Program-made: the position numbers and the translations under genes
The notes under the pieces: generated by a model
The model's database searches: none
The model's input: the letters and a program-made list of their open reading frames with translations, nothing else
Told to the model about the DNA's origin: nothing
Source: Pyrinomonadaceae bacterium
Lineage (GTDB): Bacteria; Acidobacteriota; Blastocatellia; Pyrinomonadales; Pyrinomonadaceae
Length of the DNA: 11,768 nucleotides
NCBI GenBank assembly: GCA_025937955.1
Contig: JAICQI010000099.1
Span: forward strand, 1 to 11,768
Direction of reading: 5' to 3'
Part shown: positions 1 to 6,887 of the stretch, piece after piece
Layout of the letters: every line of letters begins with the position of its first letter
Position numbering within the stretch: position 1 is the first letter of the stretch

Positions 1-225
1 CATTTTAATCCCGTTAGAAAAATCAGGCTCCTGGAAGCTCAATCGATTAAACTTGCCGAAGAAGGCGAAGAAATTTTCGAACGGCTACCTCCACAGGGAA
101 AACCACTCACGCTTTTTGATCTGGAAGTACAAAAGCTGGATGCAAATCCGGCCCTGAAGGAAATCTGGGGGAAATGGCCGGGAGACGAGTCGATAGAGGA
201 GTTGCTTGCCGCATTAACGCCCTGA
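1..225 (+). CDS. Partial antitoxin-like protein, 3' end of gene
   Basis: An open frame runs from the first base to a TGA at 223-225 with no internal stop and no in-frame ATG, so the start lies before the window. The 74 visible residues are charged and helix-prone (LLEAQSIKLAEEGEEIF near the start) and end in GDESIEELLAALTP. I cannot name a family from the sequence. It ends 15 bases before a PIN-domain toxin gene on the same strand, so I infer it is the cognate antitoxin or DNA-binding partner of a VapBC-like pair, whose C-terminal tail would dock on the toxin. Small acidic or helical proteins just upstream of PIN toxins usually have this role. The DNA here is visibly more AT-rich than the cox genes at the right end. 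Confidence 0.55.
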   Translation, partial: HFNPVRKIRLLEAQSIKLAEEGEEIFERLPPQGKPLTLFDLEVQKLDANPALKEIWGKWPGDESIEELLAALTP

Positions 226-240
226 TTACCTCACGTCAGT

Positions 241-708
241 ATGCGTAAATTTTTACTAGACACCGGAATTGTTCTCGGCTACGCAAGGAGCGCGGGTTAT
301 GCAGAGTATGTCGAGAAGAAGTTCGACATATTCGCGAACACACCTCTGGTCTCGGTGGTTAGCAAGGGCGAGATATATTCACTGGCACTCCAACGCAACT
401 GGGGTACGAACAAGCTCAAACTCCTTGACGAGCTCTTACGAACACTTCCCGTTGTTGATATCAATCATGATCAAATCATCAGACGTTATGCAGAGATCGA
501 CACCTATAGCTTAGGAAGAAGTTCAGTGAAACCTCTCCCACAAGGTCAGACTGCTCGACAGATGGGAAAGAATGACTTGTGGATAGCGGCCACGGCTTCA
601 GTGTTAAGAGGAACTTTACTCACAACAGACCATGACTTTGATCATTTGGATAAAGTGTTCGTAGACGTCGTTTACATAGATCCGCAACTCAAGGGATCAG
701 ACGTCTGA
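241..708 (+). CDS. PIN-domain ribonuclease, VapC-type toxin
   Basis: This 155-residue protein has the layout and length of a PIN-domain endoribonuclease, the toxin half of VapBC modules, which typically cuts tRNA or rRNA using Mg2+ or Mn2+. The four acidic metal ligands are visible: Asp7 in FLLDTGI, Glu44 in SKGEIY, Asp112 in KNDLWIAA and Asp130 in LTTDHDFDHL. No residue of the active site is missing, so the toxin looks functional. The ATG at 241 gives the normal N-terminus (strand 1 ending in LLDT). No good Shine-Dalgarno is visible, which suggests translational coupling to the upstream ORF ending at 225. The stop codon (706-708) lies inside a perfect palindrome, and its last two bases are also the first two bases of the GAT codon that opens the radC remnant. 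Confidence 0.85.
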   Translation: MRKFLLDTGIVLGYARSAGYAEYVEKKFDIFANTPLVSVVSKGEIYSLALQRNWGTNKLKLLDELLRTLPVVDINHDQIIRRYAEIDTYSLGRSSVKPLPQGQTARQMGKNDLWIAATASVLRGTLLTTDHDFDHLDKVFVDVVYIDPQLKGSDV

Positions 709-710
709 TC
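695..710. repeat. Perfect 16-bp palindrome at the vapC/radC junction
   Basis: GATCAGAC followed directly by GTCTGATC is a perfect palindrome with no spacer. It covers the last codons and stop of the PIN toxin gene and the first bases of the radC remnant. With no loop it is a poor hairpin terminator as DNA is drawn, so a protein binding site or a recombination or insertion target is as likely as a termination signal. Confidence 0.7.
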
Positions 711-853
711 TACAGCCCAGTGACGAAGATGTAAAAACCCAGCTCAGGCTGATCGAAGCAGGAAGAATCCTGGGCATCCGTGTGCTTGATCACGTGATTG
801 TAAGTCGCAAAGGGTACTTTAGTTTTGTGGAGTCGGGCTTGCTCCGTGTATAG
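707..853 (+). pseudogene. radC: 5'-truncated radC (JAB/MPN domain) remnant
   Basis: Read from 707, the frame encodes 48 residues up to a TAG at 851-853. It begins DLQPSDEDV and ends in the conserved RadC tail with LGIRVLDHVIVSRKGYFSF and ESGLL. In intact RadC, a zinc-dependent JAB/MPN-domain protein common in genomes and mobile elements, the segment just before DxxPSxxD is the metal-binding HNHPSG motif. Here that motif and everything before it are gone; the bases upstream belong to the PIN toxin. The Ser and Asp that follow the two histidines are kept. The same frame is open back to 680, but there is no start codon and no RadC similarity before 707. The fragment retains good codon structure without internal stops, so the truncation may be recent. 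Confidence 0.82.
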
Positions 854-886
854 AAAAACAGAGTCGGCGCGCTTCGAGTTTGCGAT

Positions 887-1393
887 ATGGACCAACTACT
901 GACAACACCGCGTCTAGAGCTTCGACCCGCGCAGATCGGGAACGTGGAAATCGTTCATGAGCTTTGGACGAATAGTGATGTGCGACATTTTCTGTTTGAC
1001 GATCGTGTGATTCCGCTCGATGAGGCGCGTTCGTTGGTTGAACAGAGTGTTCGGAGTTTTGAGGAGCGTGGTTATGGAATCTGGCTCGTCTTTTCACGTG
1101 AGACGGAAAACTTAATCGGCTTTGCCGGTCTGCTCAAATCGTCCGATGAAAGCCCGAACCTGATTTACGGTGTTCATCCTGAGTTTTGCGGCAATGGGTT
1201 CGCGACCGAAGCAGCAAAGGCTGTCCTCGATCATGCTTTTGACACGCTCGCGCTGGATTCGGTAAAGGCTGACGTGGATGAACCGAATGTGATATCAGTG
1301 CGCATACTCGAGAAGTTAGGCATGAGACAAATTCGTCGTGCGATAGTTGCAGGCAGGCCGCTTCTCTATTACGAGCTATACCGGCGTATGTAA
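887..1393 (+). CDS. GNAT family N-acetyltransferase (RimJ-like)
   Basis: This 168-residue protein has the fold order of GNAT acetyltransferases of the RimJ/RimL type, which transfer acetyl from acetyl-CoA to a protein N-terminus or small amine. The N-terminus reads TTPRLELRPAQ, the usual first strand. The acetyl-CoA pyrophosphate loop is at residues 97-109 (HPEFCGNGFATEA), with Cys101 where Arg or Gln is common. The C-terminal signature NVISVRILEKLGMR is at residues 134-147. The substrate cannot be told from sequence. The ATG at 887 follows the radC remnant stop by 33 bases and has only a weak GAG-type ribosome site. Its last 25 bases overlap the 3' end of the convergent glycosyltransferase gene. 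Confidence 0.85.
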   Translation: MDQLLTTPRLELRPAQIGNVEIVHELWTNSDVRHFLFDDRVIPLDEARSLVEQSVRSFEERGYGIWLVFSRETENLIGFAGLLKSSDESPNLIYGVHPEFCGNGFATEAAKAVLDHAFDTLALDSVKADVDEPNVISVRILEKLGMRQIRRAIVAGRPLLYYELYRRM

Positions 1394-2724
1394 GACCATG
1401 CCGCCACAACTGTCACGCCGCATGCGGCGATCAGCAGCGGATAGATCTCCGCCATGTAGCGCGTCTCTGGCGCGTAGTGGTACGCCATGAATCCCGTCCT
1501 CACCAGCACGATCAGCGCAAGCAGCATTGCCAGCGGTTGACGACGCCACATGAATGCGAGTCCGAGTATGCCGCCTAAGTGGATCGGTAGCACCGAAAGA
1601 ACTCTCAGGATCAGCACGTAAGGCGTCGTGTGCGACGTGCTGAAGCCTGTCAACCACATCGACGTCGCCCGGTAAAGCGGCAGGAGTACGAAGAAGCGCA
1701 GTGGTGCGCGCTTGATCCGTTCGTACGCGAGCACGCGAAACTCCTGGTCCACGTCGGGCGTGATAAATCGCGACTGATTGAAGCGCGAGATCAATCCGAC
1801 GAGGCGCATATGCTCCTCTTCCGAGTCGTAAGTGCCCTGCGGCAGCCGTGCGGGATCGAAGAAGGTTGATTCAGGAGACCATGCCGGATTGAAGGCATAA
1901 TCGAAATGCGTCTCGTCCTTTATCCAAGTGCGCACCCACCACAGATAACCGGTCGGGAAATAGGCATCTCGCGACTGTCCGTACTCCGACGCGAGCGGCT
2001 GGAACTTACCCAGGGAAACGTAATTGCGCATTACCCATGGCGCGAGTGCCAGCCCAACAGCCAGGCAAAAAGCGAAGAGACTCGATGCAACTTGCTTTTG
2101 ACGCTGTTGCGCAAGTTGTATCAGGAGAAACAAAACGATCGCGACCAGCAGCAGAACTGAATCAGGTCTCGTCAGTATACTAAGGCCGCACGCGAGACCG
2201 GCACCGAACCAGTACCGTGAACCCTTACGCAGCGCCATCGCGCAAAGCGCGATCGCAACTGTGGTGAAGAGGATCGTTAACGTCTCGGCGTAGACGCGCG
2301 CCACCCATACGAACGCCGGCCATGCAAAGATGGCGTAGATAGTCAGCGCACAGAGTGCCGCACCACTTTTTAAACGTTCCGGCGCGAGGCTGAACGACAC
2401 GAACGCGACGAGCAAGCACGTAGCGAGATCGAGGAACGCCTGCGACAGCGTCAAGGCATACACGTTGCGCCCGAACACCGCATATACGGTTGCGATAAAG
2501 AGCGGGTACACGGGCGCGGCTGCTTCGCTCGGGCGATAGGGCGCGCTCGCGTCCGAAGAGAATCCGTTGCCTGCAAGGAGGTTGACAGCAATTGTTCTGT
2601 ACCTCGTCTCCTCGAGTGGGTCGGGAAAGGCAACGACGAATCCAACGCGCACGGTAAGCGCGAGCAGAAGTATGAGCAGGACTGTTGGCAGACGAGCGCG
2701 CAAGTCTGACGGCAGTATAGCCAC
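1369..2724 (-). CDS. PMT/ArnT-like membrane glycosyltransferase (GT-C fold)
   Basis: A 451-residue polytopic membrane protein of the PMT_2/GT39-like group. These enzymes take a sugar from a polyprenyl-phosphate donor and place it on protein, lipid or polymer outside the cytoplasmic membrane. A hydrophobic helix (about residues 13-33) leads into a first outer loop with two acidic residues and EETRYRTIAVNLLAGNGFS, typical for the family. Further membrane segments lie near 75-112, 120-165, 172-203 and 214-232. Family-like motifs are TRPDS (185-189) and PWVMRNY (229-235). A large outer loop covers about 235-340, and late helices end in ETRYMAEIYPLLIAACG. The start is GTG at 2722-2724, inside one arm of an inverted repeat. 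It diverges from the GT2 gene, a likely partner making its lipid-linked sugar. Acceptor and sugar are unknown. Confidence 0.82.
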   Translation of the reverse strand: MAILPSDLRARLPTVLLILLLALTVRVGFVVAFPDPLEETRYRTIAVNLLAGNGFSSDASAPYRPSEAAAPVYPLFIATVYAVFGRNVYALTLSQAFLDLATCLLVAFVSFSLAPERLKSGAALCALTIYAIFAWPAFVWVARVYAETLTILFTTVAIALCAMALRKGSRYWFGAGLACGLSILTRPDSVLLLVAIVLFLLIQLAQQRQKQVASSLFAFCLAVGLALAPWVMRNYVSLGKFQPLASEYGQSRDAYFPTGYLWWVRTWIKDETHFDYAFNPAWSPESTFFDPARLPQGTYDSEEEHMRLVGLISRFNQSRFITPDVDQEFRVLAYERIKRAPLRFFVLLPLYRATSMWLTGFSTSHTTPYVLILRVLSVLPIHLGGILGLAFMWRRQPLAMLLALIVLVRTGFMAYHYAPETRYMAEIYPLLIAACGVTVVAAWSYIRRYSS

Positions 2725-2775
2725 AAAAAAGTCTAAAGGTCAGGCCCAATTTTGTGCCTTGTGCTTCTTTGTGGC
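2720..2775. repeat. Inverted repeat in the divergent glycosyltransferase promoter
   Basis: The arm GCCACAAAAAAG at 2720-2731 is the reverse complement, with one mismatch, of CTTCTTTGTGGC at 2764-2775; the innermost-to-outermost 8 bp GCCACAAA/TTTGTGGC match perfectly. The right arm is part of a short run of TTTGTG, TTGTG and TTTGTG units at 2751-2773. The left arm contains the GTG start codon of the minus-strand glycosyltransferase. The layout fits either an operator shared by the two divergent genes or a decayed dispersed repeat. Confidence 0.5.
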
Positions 2776-2793
2776 AATCTCCTTCTAGTCGAA

Positions 2794-3504
2794 ATGACTT
2801 CCAGCATCAGTGTCTTTTTCCCTGCTTACAATGACGCAGCGACGATCGGCGCGCTGGTAATAGCGGCACTCGACGTCCTACCCACACTCACTGACGACTT
2901 CGAAGTAATCGTTGTTAATGACGGAAGCACCGATGGAACGCGTGCGCAACTCGACGCGTTGGCAAAGTCGCACCGTGAACTGCGCGTTGTTCATCACTCG
3001 CGTAACGGCGGATATGGGGCGGCACTGCGCAGCGGGTTTGCCGCGGCCCAAAAAGAGCTCATCTTTTATACAGATGGAGACGGGCAATATGACGTGCGCG
3101 AACTGCCCGTTCTGCATCAACTGTTGACTCCAGAGGTTGACGTAGTCAATGGTTTTAAGATAAAACGCGCAGATAGCCGACAACGCAAAGTTATTGGCGG
3201 GCTTTATAACAGCCTGGCACGCTTATTTTTCCTACTTCCGATTCGCGACGTCGACTGTGACTTCCGCCTGATCAGACGGAGTGCAGTTGCGCCTTTAAAG
3301 CTTTCGGTTACCAGCGGCGCCATCTGCGTCGAGTTGGTTCACCAACTACACCGCAATGGCTGCCGTTTCGCCGAGGCCCCGGTGCATCATTACCCCCGTC
3401 CTCACGGTCGATCGGAATTTTTTACCCCACGCCGTGTAATTCATACGGCTGTTGACTTTCTAAGACTCTGGCTAAGAGCCATGCTTTTGCGGCAAGCAAA
3501 TTAA
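2794..3504 (+). CDS. GT2 family glycosyltransferase, polyprenyl-phosphate sugar synthase-like
   Basis: A GT-A fold, family 2 glycosyltransferase of the DPM1-like group. Such enzymes move a sugar from UDP- or GDP-sugar to polyprenyl phosphate at the inner face of the membrane. Counting from the ATG at 2794 it is 236 residues. ISVFFPAYNDAATI opens the fold, VVNDGSTDGT (40-49) binds the nucleotide, DGDGQYD (94-100) is the metal-binding region, and RDVDCDFRLIRR (151-162) is typical of this group. There are no C-terminal transmembrane helices, unlike GtrB-type members. The frame is open from a TTG at 2752, but that would add a stretch made from repeat DNA, and family members begin just before the first strand, so I prefer 2794. 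It likely supplies the divergent PMT-like enzyme with its donor and shares a transcript with the epimerase 21 bases downstream. Confidence 0.85.
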   Translation: MTSSISVFFPAYNDAATIGALVIAALDVLPTLTDDFEVIVVNDGSTDGTRAQLDALAKSHRELRVVHHSRNGGYGAALRSGFAAAQKELIFYTDGDGQYDVRELPVLHQLLTPEVDVVNGFKIKRADSRQRKVIGGLYNSLARLFFLLPIRDVDCDFRLIRRSAVAPLKLSVTSGAICVELVHQLHRNGCRFAEAPVHHYPRPHGRSEFFTPRRVIHTAVDFLRLWLRAMLLRQAN

Positions 3505-3525
3505 CAAGGTTCGGGTATTTCAAAA

Positions 3526-4566
3526 TTGGACAACCTTCGTTCCCAGTATAACGGTCGTACCGTGCTGATTACCGGTGGCATGGGTTTTATCGGCAGCAAT
3601 CTTGCTCGATGCCTTGTTGACTGGGATGTGGAGGTGATCGTTGTCGACGCTCTGCTGCCGGAACAAGGGGGAAACCCGTTTAACCTTGACGGGATTGCCG
3701 ATCGGATCAAATTCGTTCGCGCCGATATCGGATGCGACTATGTCGCAAACCATCTGGTTGGCGGTGTTGATATTATTTTCAACCTCGCCGGGCACATGAG
3801 TCACCTGGACTCCTTACTGTATCCGCGCCGTGATCTGGAGTTGAACTGTGCCACTCAACTGACGTTACTCGAGGCTTGCCGCAGTTATAACCCACACGTA
3901 AAAATTGTCTTCACAAGCACGCGACAGGTTTATGGACGTCCGGAACTGCTGCCGGTTAGTGAAGCACATCGGGTTGCGCCGCTGGACATTAATGGCATTA
4001 ATAAACTGGCGGCTGAGCACTATCATCTGCTTTACCACAAATTGTATGGCACGCGCGCCGTATGCCTTCGTTTGACCAATACATACGGACCACGTCAATT
4101 GCTCGCACATCAGCGCCAGGGGTTCATCGGGTGGTTCGTTCGTCATGCGCTCACAGGCGAAGTCATCGAACTCTATGGCGAAGGTAAACAGCGCCGCGAT
4201 ATCAACTACGTAGACGATGTAGTCGAAGCACTGCTGCTGGCTGGCGGCAGTGAAAAGTCAGACGGCGAAATCTTCAATCTCGGTGGTACCGAGCCTGTCA
4301 GCCTGTCCGACATTGCGACCGAGCTAATTCGATTGACGGGTAGTGGCTCAGTGCGTCACGTTCCCTTTCCACGTGAACAGCAGTTAATAGAGATCGGTAA
4401 CTGCTACTTGAGCTCTGAAAAGATCGAGACGATGCTTGGCTGGCGACCTCGTACAACCTGGTATGATGGACTTGCCCGCACCGTCGAGTTTTACCGCAGA
4501 CACCTCCCGCGCTACCTGGAGCCACACTTTGATCCGGTTCCCAGATCTACCGCGGCAGCATCGTGA
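3526..4566 (+). CDS. NAD-dependent nucleotide-sugar epimerase/dehydratase (extended SDR)
   Basis: A 346-residue extended short-chain dehydrogenase/reductase of the kind that converts nucleotide sugars (UDP-glucose 4-epimerase, dTDP-glucose dehydratase and relatives). The NAD-binding loop TGGMGFIGSN is at residues 16-25, Asp41 ends strand 2, the Ser/Thr active-site strand FTSTRQVYG is at 129-137, and LRLTNTYGPRQ is at 181-191. A substrate-domain motif RRDINYVDDVVEALL follows (223-237). The catalytic YxxxK normally found before the helix reads N156-G-I-N-K160, so Tyr is replaced by Asn (AAT at 3991-3993) while Lys is kept. The start is TTG at 3526, placed about ten residues before the first strand as expected, with AAGG some 15 bases upstream. 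It probably makes the sugar used by the neighbouring glycosyltransferases; the exact reaction is open. Confidence 0.85.
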   Translation: MDNLRSQYNGRTVLITGGMGFIGSNLARCLVDWDVEVIVVDALLPEQGGNPFNLDGIADRIKFVRADIGCDYVANHLVGGVDIIFNLAGHMSHLDSLLYPRRDLELNCATQLTLLEACRSYNPHVKIVFTSTRQVYGRPELLPVSEAHRVAPLDINGINKLAAEHYHLLYHKLYGTRAVCLRLTNTYGPRQLLAHQRQGFIGWFVRHALTGEVIELYGEGKQRRDINYVDDVVEALLLAGGSEKSDGEIFNLGGTEPVSLSDIATELIRLTGSGSVRHVPFPREQQLIEIGNCYLSSEKIETMLGWRPRTTWYDGLARTVEFYRRHLPRYLEPHFDPVPRSTAAAS

Positions 4567-4591
4567 AATCGAGACCGGCTAAGCATAAAGC

Positions 4592-5362
4592 CTAATGCTC
4601 TGGCTTTCGCACCACACATATTGCCGACACTCCGGCCGGCAGGTTAAAGCGCGTCGTCTTTAACCATCCCGCTTCGACTTGAAGAATTGCGCGCATCGTT
4701 GTGTTGAGTGGTCCAAGCCATCGAGGCAGCGGCTTTACATCAGATCCGCTGTCGGCTAATCCGAATTTCTTGAGAATCAACCTCCGGAATGCAGCGGCAG
4801 GCAGCAATAACGAATTGGCATAAGTCGCACGCAACACGACGAGACCGTGGTGCTCCAACCGCGACGATAACTCGGATAACCGGTAACGTTTTTGGCTTCC
4901 CAACGCCTCATCATGTCCGCTTCGTAACCATTCCAAAGCAGCCGCTCGAACAAACGCGATCCCGCCGGGTTTAAGCACTCGATACATCTCCCGCATGGCG
5001 TGTTCATCTGCACCGGACGTTGGCAGTTGAACGAGCACGTCGAAGCTGGTCATGAGATCGAACGATGAGTCGGCAAATGGTAGATCTGTAACGGATGCCT
5101 GGACCAATCGCTTGGGTCCCCTTTGACGTGACATCTGCAAGGCGTCAAAGTTGAGGTCAATACCATAGATCTCGCCGTCACCGGCGTAGCGTTGTAGCCA
5201 CAGGAGATTACTGCCCGTTCCGCATCCGGCGTCGAGAATTCTCCGATTACAGTTTGCGCTGCAATACTGGTCCAGTAGCGCGCCGGCAATTGTCCGCATT
5301 CCCGCAAACCACCAAAAGTGGTCTTCGAGCTCGTACATATACTTGTAGTCTTCAGCCTGCAT
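4592..5362 (-). CDS. Class I SAM-dependent methyltransferase
   Basis: A 256-residue Rossmann-fold methyltransferase. Motif I (ILDAGCGTG, residues 42-50) binds S-adenosylmethionine, Asp69 in GIDL would hold the ribose hydroxyls, VTDLPFADSSFDL (91-103) is motif II/III, and RVLKPGG (128-134) is the post-core strand. The N-terminal YELEDHFWWFAGMR is typical of a group often found in polysaccharide and lipid-linked sugar clusters, where members methylate sugars or lipids. The substrate here is not known. It is convergent with the epimerase gene, 25 bases apart, and divergent from the GerMN gene. A good promoter-like sequence lies just upstream and leaves a very short leader with no obvious Shine-Dalgarno. 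Confidence 0.85.
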   Translation of the reverse strand: MQAEDYKYMYELEDHFWWFAGMRTIAGALLDQYCSANCNRRILDAGCGTGSNLLWLQRYAGDGEIYGIDLNFDALQMSRQRGPKRLVQASVTDLPFADSSFDLMTSFDVLVQLPTSGADEHAMREMYRVLKPGGIAFVRAAALEWLRSGHDEALGSQKRYRLSELSSRLEHHGLVVLRATYANSLLLPAAAFRRLILKKFGLADSGSDVKPLPRWLGPLNTTMRAILQVEAGWLKTTRFNLPAGVSAICVVRKPEH

Positions 5363-5382
5363 CCGAGTTGGGAAGGGCCAGC

Positions 5383-5411
5383 ACTATACGCTGCAATTTC
5401 CCGGTTGTCAT
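5383..5411 (-). promoter_or_regulatory. Candidate promoter of the methyltransferase gene
   Basis: On the minus strand ATGACA (5406-5411) and TATAGT (5383-5388) are separated by 17 bases. Each matches five of six bases of the sigma-70 type -35 and -10 consensus. The expected transcript start would leave a leader of roughly a dozen bases before the ATG at 5362. Confidence 0.45.
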
Positions 5412-5474
5412 CAGGAGGTTGTGAGGTTGGAGTATACTTCGCTACTTTAATTTTTTGCTGGGAGATAAACCCGA

Positions 5475-6002
5475 ATGAAGACTCTCCTTTTGTTGTTGCT
5501 GTTGGTTGCGTTCATTACTGTCCCTGCGCAACAGCAAAATATGAAGATCAAGCTTTATTTTCCAAACACTAAACGCAACAAGGCTGACTGTTCAGTGCCG
5601 GTTTATCCCACTACCCGGACCATCGCGAAGACCAACACAGTCGCGAAGGCCGCACTTGAGCAACTGTTTGCCGGACCGACGAGTGAGGAACAAGCGAAGG
5701 GTTTCTATTCCGACTTTTCGGACGCGACGAAATCTCTTCTCATCAGCGTAAACATCAAGAATAGAAGCGCCTTTGTAAATCTTCGAGATCTGACAGGGAC
5801 TTCGAGCATCGGAAACTTCACGACCAGTTGCGGCGGGTCTAACTTCTTTGGACAGGTGGAGAACACGCTCAGGCAGTTTCCAACCGTTAGAAAAGTCTTC
5901 TTTGCTATCGAAGGCGATCCTTCACTCTTCTACGACTGGATGCAAATTGGAGAATGCCCGCAAGAGCTCAAGAATTGCGACGCTTCCAACTTCATCAAAT
6001 GA
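5475..6002 (+). CDS. Exported GerMN-domain protein
   Basis: A 175-residue protein with a signal peptide (MKTLLLLLLLVAFITVPA, cleavage probably near residue 18; no lipobox Cys) and one GerMN domain. The domain is named after spore germination protein GerM but is widespread in non-spore-formers, where it is envelope-associated and its role is unclear. Recognisable parts are KLYFPN (26-31), AALEQLFAGPTSEEQAKGF (59-77), the strand SAFVNLRDL (98-106) and TLRQFPTVRKVFFAIEG (131-147). Four cysteines (39, 119, 161, 168) could form disulfides after export. The start is supported by GGGAG at 5460-5464, about ten bases upstream. A TATACT hexamer at 5433-5438 may be its -10, without a clear -35. It is followed 18 bases later by the TyrA-like gene, so they are probably cotranscribed. 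Confidence 0.8.
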   Translation: MKTLLLLLLLVAFITVPAQQQNMKIKLYFPNTKRNKADCSVPVYPTTRTIAKTNTVAKAALEQLFAGPTSEEQAKGFYSDFSDATKSLLISVNIKNRSAFVNLRDLTGTSSIGNFTTSCGGSNFFGQVENTLRQFPTVRKVFFAIEGDPSLFYDWMQIGECPQELKNCDASNFIK

Positions 6003-6020
6003 GCCGGGGTTGGTAAAACC

Positions 6021-6887
6021 ATGGACGTTCTGATTGTCGGCGGGGCCGGAGAATTTGGTCAGTTTCTTCAGCGCGACATCCTGCCGCACATCTGCCTCAA
6101 AACTGTTTCGAGCGTTGAGCGTGAAACTCCGACTGACGAGCAGAAGTCGCTGCTCAAGCGAGCTCGAAACGTAATAGTCGCAACACCGCTTGCCGGCTAC
6201 GCGCAATTGGCCTGTGAGATAGTCTATCGTTGTCGCGATGTTTCTGAGTCAAAGACGCTCTGGTTGATCCCATCGGTCCAGGCAGGAGTGTGGCGCGCGG
6301 TTACCGCAACTCTCGACATGGTTAACAACCCTGCGCTGTCGGCGGTATTTGTCCATCCGATGTATGGCCCCAACGGTTTTCGCGAGACTGAACCGGAGGC
6401 GCGTACGTTCAAAAATATCCTGAGTGCAACGCATCAAGGTGCAAACAACTCGCTGGAAGAAGAGTTGGTCAGAATCACCAGTACATTCCACTCGAAGTTC
6501 AACATTGCCACGACTTCTGAATTCGGTCCCGAGGAACACGATCGAATTACGGCGTATTCACAAGGTCTCTCGTATTGTGTGGGAAAGCTGATGTTCCAGT
6601 ACCCGGAGTTGGGAGCGGTTATACAACAGCAGATGCCCGACTTGCACAATTCTTTCCGTGCGAATCAGGAGTTGATTATCGATTTCCTGCGAATTAATTC
6701 ATACATGCCGCAGGTGATTGCGGCTTTCAATGATTCATGGGAACAGACAACAAAAGCGACGTTTGCGGATATTCTCAGAGCGTTTCGCACTGCCGACCAC
6801 ACGCTCAATAGCGGAGCCGATTCGCCAATTTCTACCAAGTGGTATGAAAAACTCAGGACTGCTTCACTAGCTGGTGGTCAAGTTTAG
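6021..6887 (+). CDS. TyrA/prephenate dehydrogenase-like NAD(P)-binding protein
   Basis: A 288-residue protein resembling prephenate dehydrogenase, which makes 4-hydroxyphenylpyruvate for tyrosine. The dinucleotide loop is VGGAGEFG (6-13), VIVATPLAGY (51-60) is the family's second strand region, HPMYGP (112-117) contains the His aligned with the catalytic His of E. coli TyrA (HPMFGP), and EEHDRITAYSQGLSY (171-185) corresponds to the EHD...Q-A-L-x-H segment. In that segment the final His is Tyr185 here. No chorismate mutase or ACT domain is attached, so it is either a minimal TyrA or a relative acting on another cyclohexadienyl substrate. No other aromatic amino-acid gene is in view. Its stop overlaps by three bases that of a convergent small ORF. 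Confidence 0.75.
   Translation: MDVLIVGGAGEFGQFLQRDILPHICLKTVSSVERETPTDEQKSLLKRARNVIVATPLAGYAQLACEIVYRCRDVSESKTLWLIPSVQAGVWRAVTATLDMVNNPALSAVFVHPMYGPNGFRETEPEARTFKNILSATHQGANNSLEEELVRITSTFHSKFNIATTSEFGPEEHDRITAYSQGLSYCVGKLMFQYPELGAVIQQQMPDLHNSFRANQELIIDFLRINSYMPQVIAAFNDSWEQTTKATFADILRAFRTADHTLNSGADSPISTKWYEKLRTASLAGGQV

Noticed and set aside
2225..2749. Minus-strand frame of 174 codons within the membrane glycosyltransferase gene
   Set aside because: Same strand, other frame; the product is Arg/Cys-rich without hydrophobic segments, while the accepted frame gives a well-formed membrane enzyme.
2752..2793. TTG start giving the GT2 protein 14 extra residues
   Set aside because: The added peptide is translated repeat DNA, TTG is less likely than the ATG at 2794, and GT2 enzymes start just before the first strand.
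4582..4599. Hairpin AGCAT/ATGCT between the convergent epimerase and methyltransferase genes as a terminator
   Set aside because: Only a 5-bp AT-rich stem with an 8-base loop, no T-run, and it overlaps the methyltransferase stop.
5405..5438. Full sigma-70 promoter for the GerMN gene (TTGTCA with TATACT)
   Set aside because: The spacer would be 22 bases, too long; only the -10-like hexamer is credible, so no full promoter is called.
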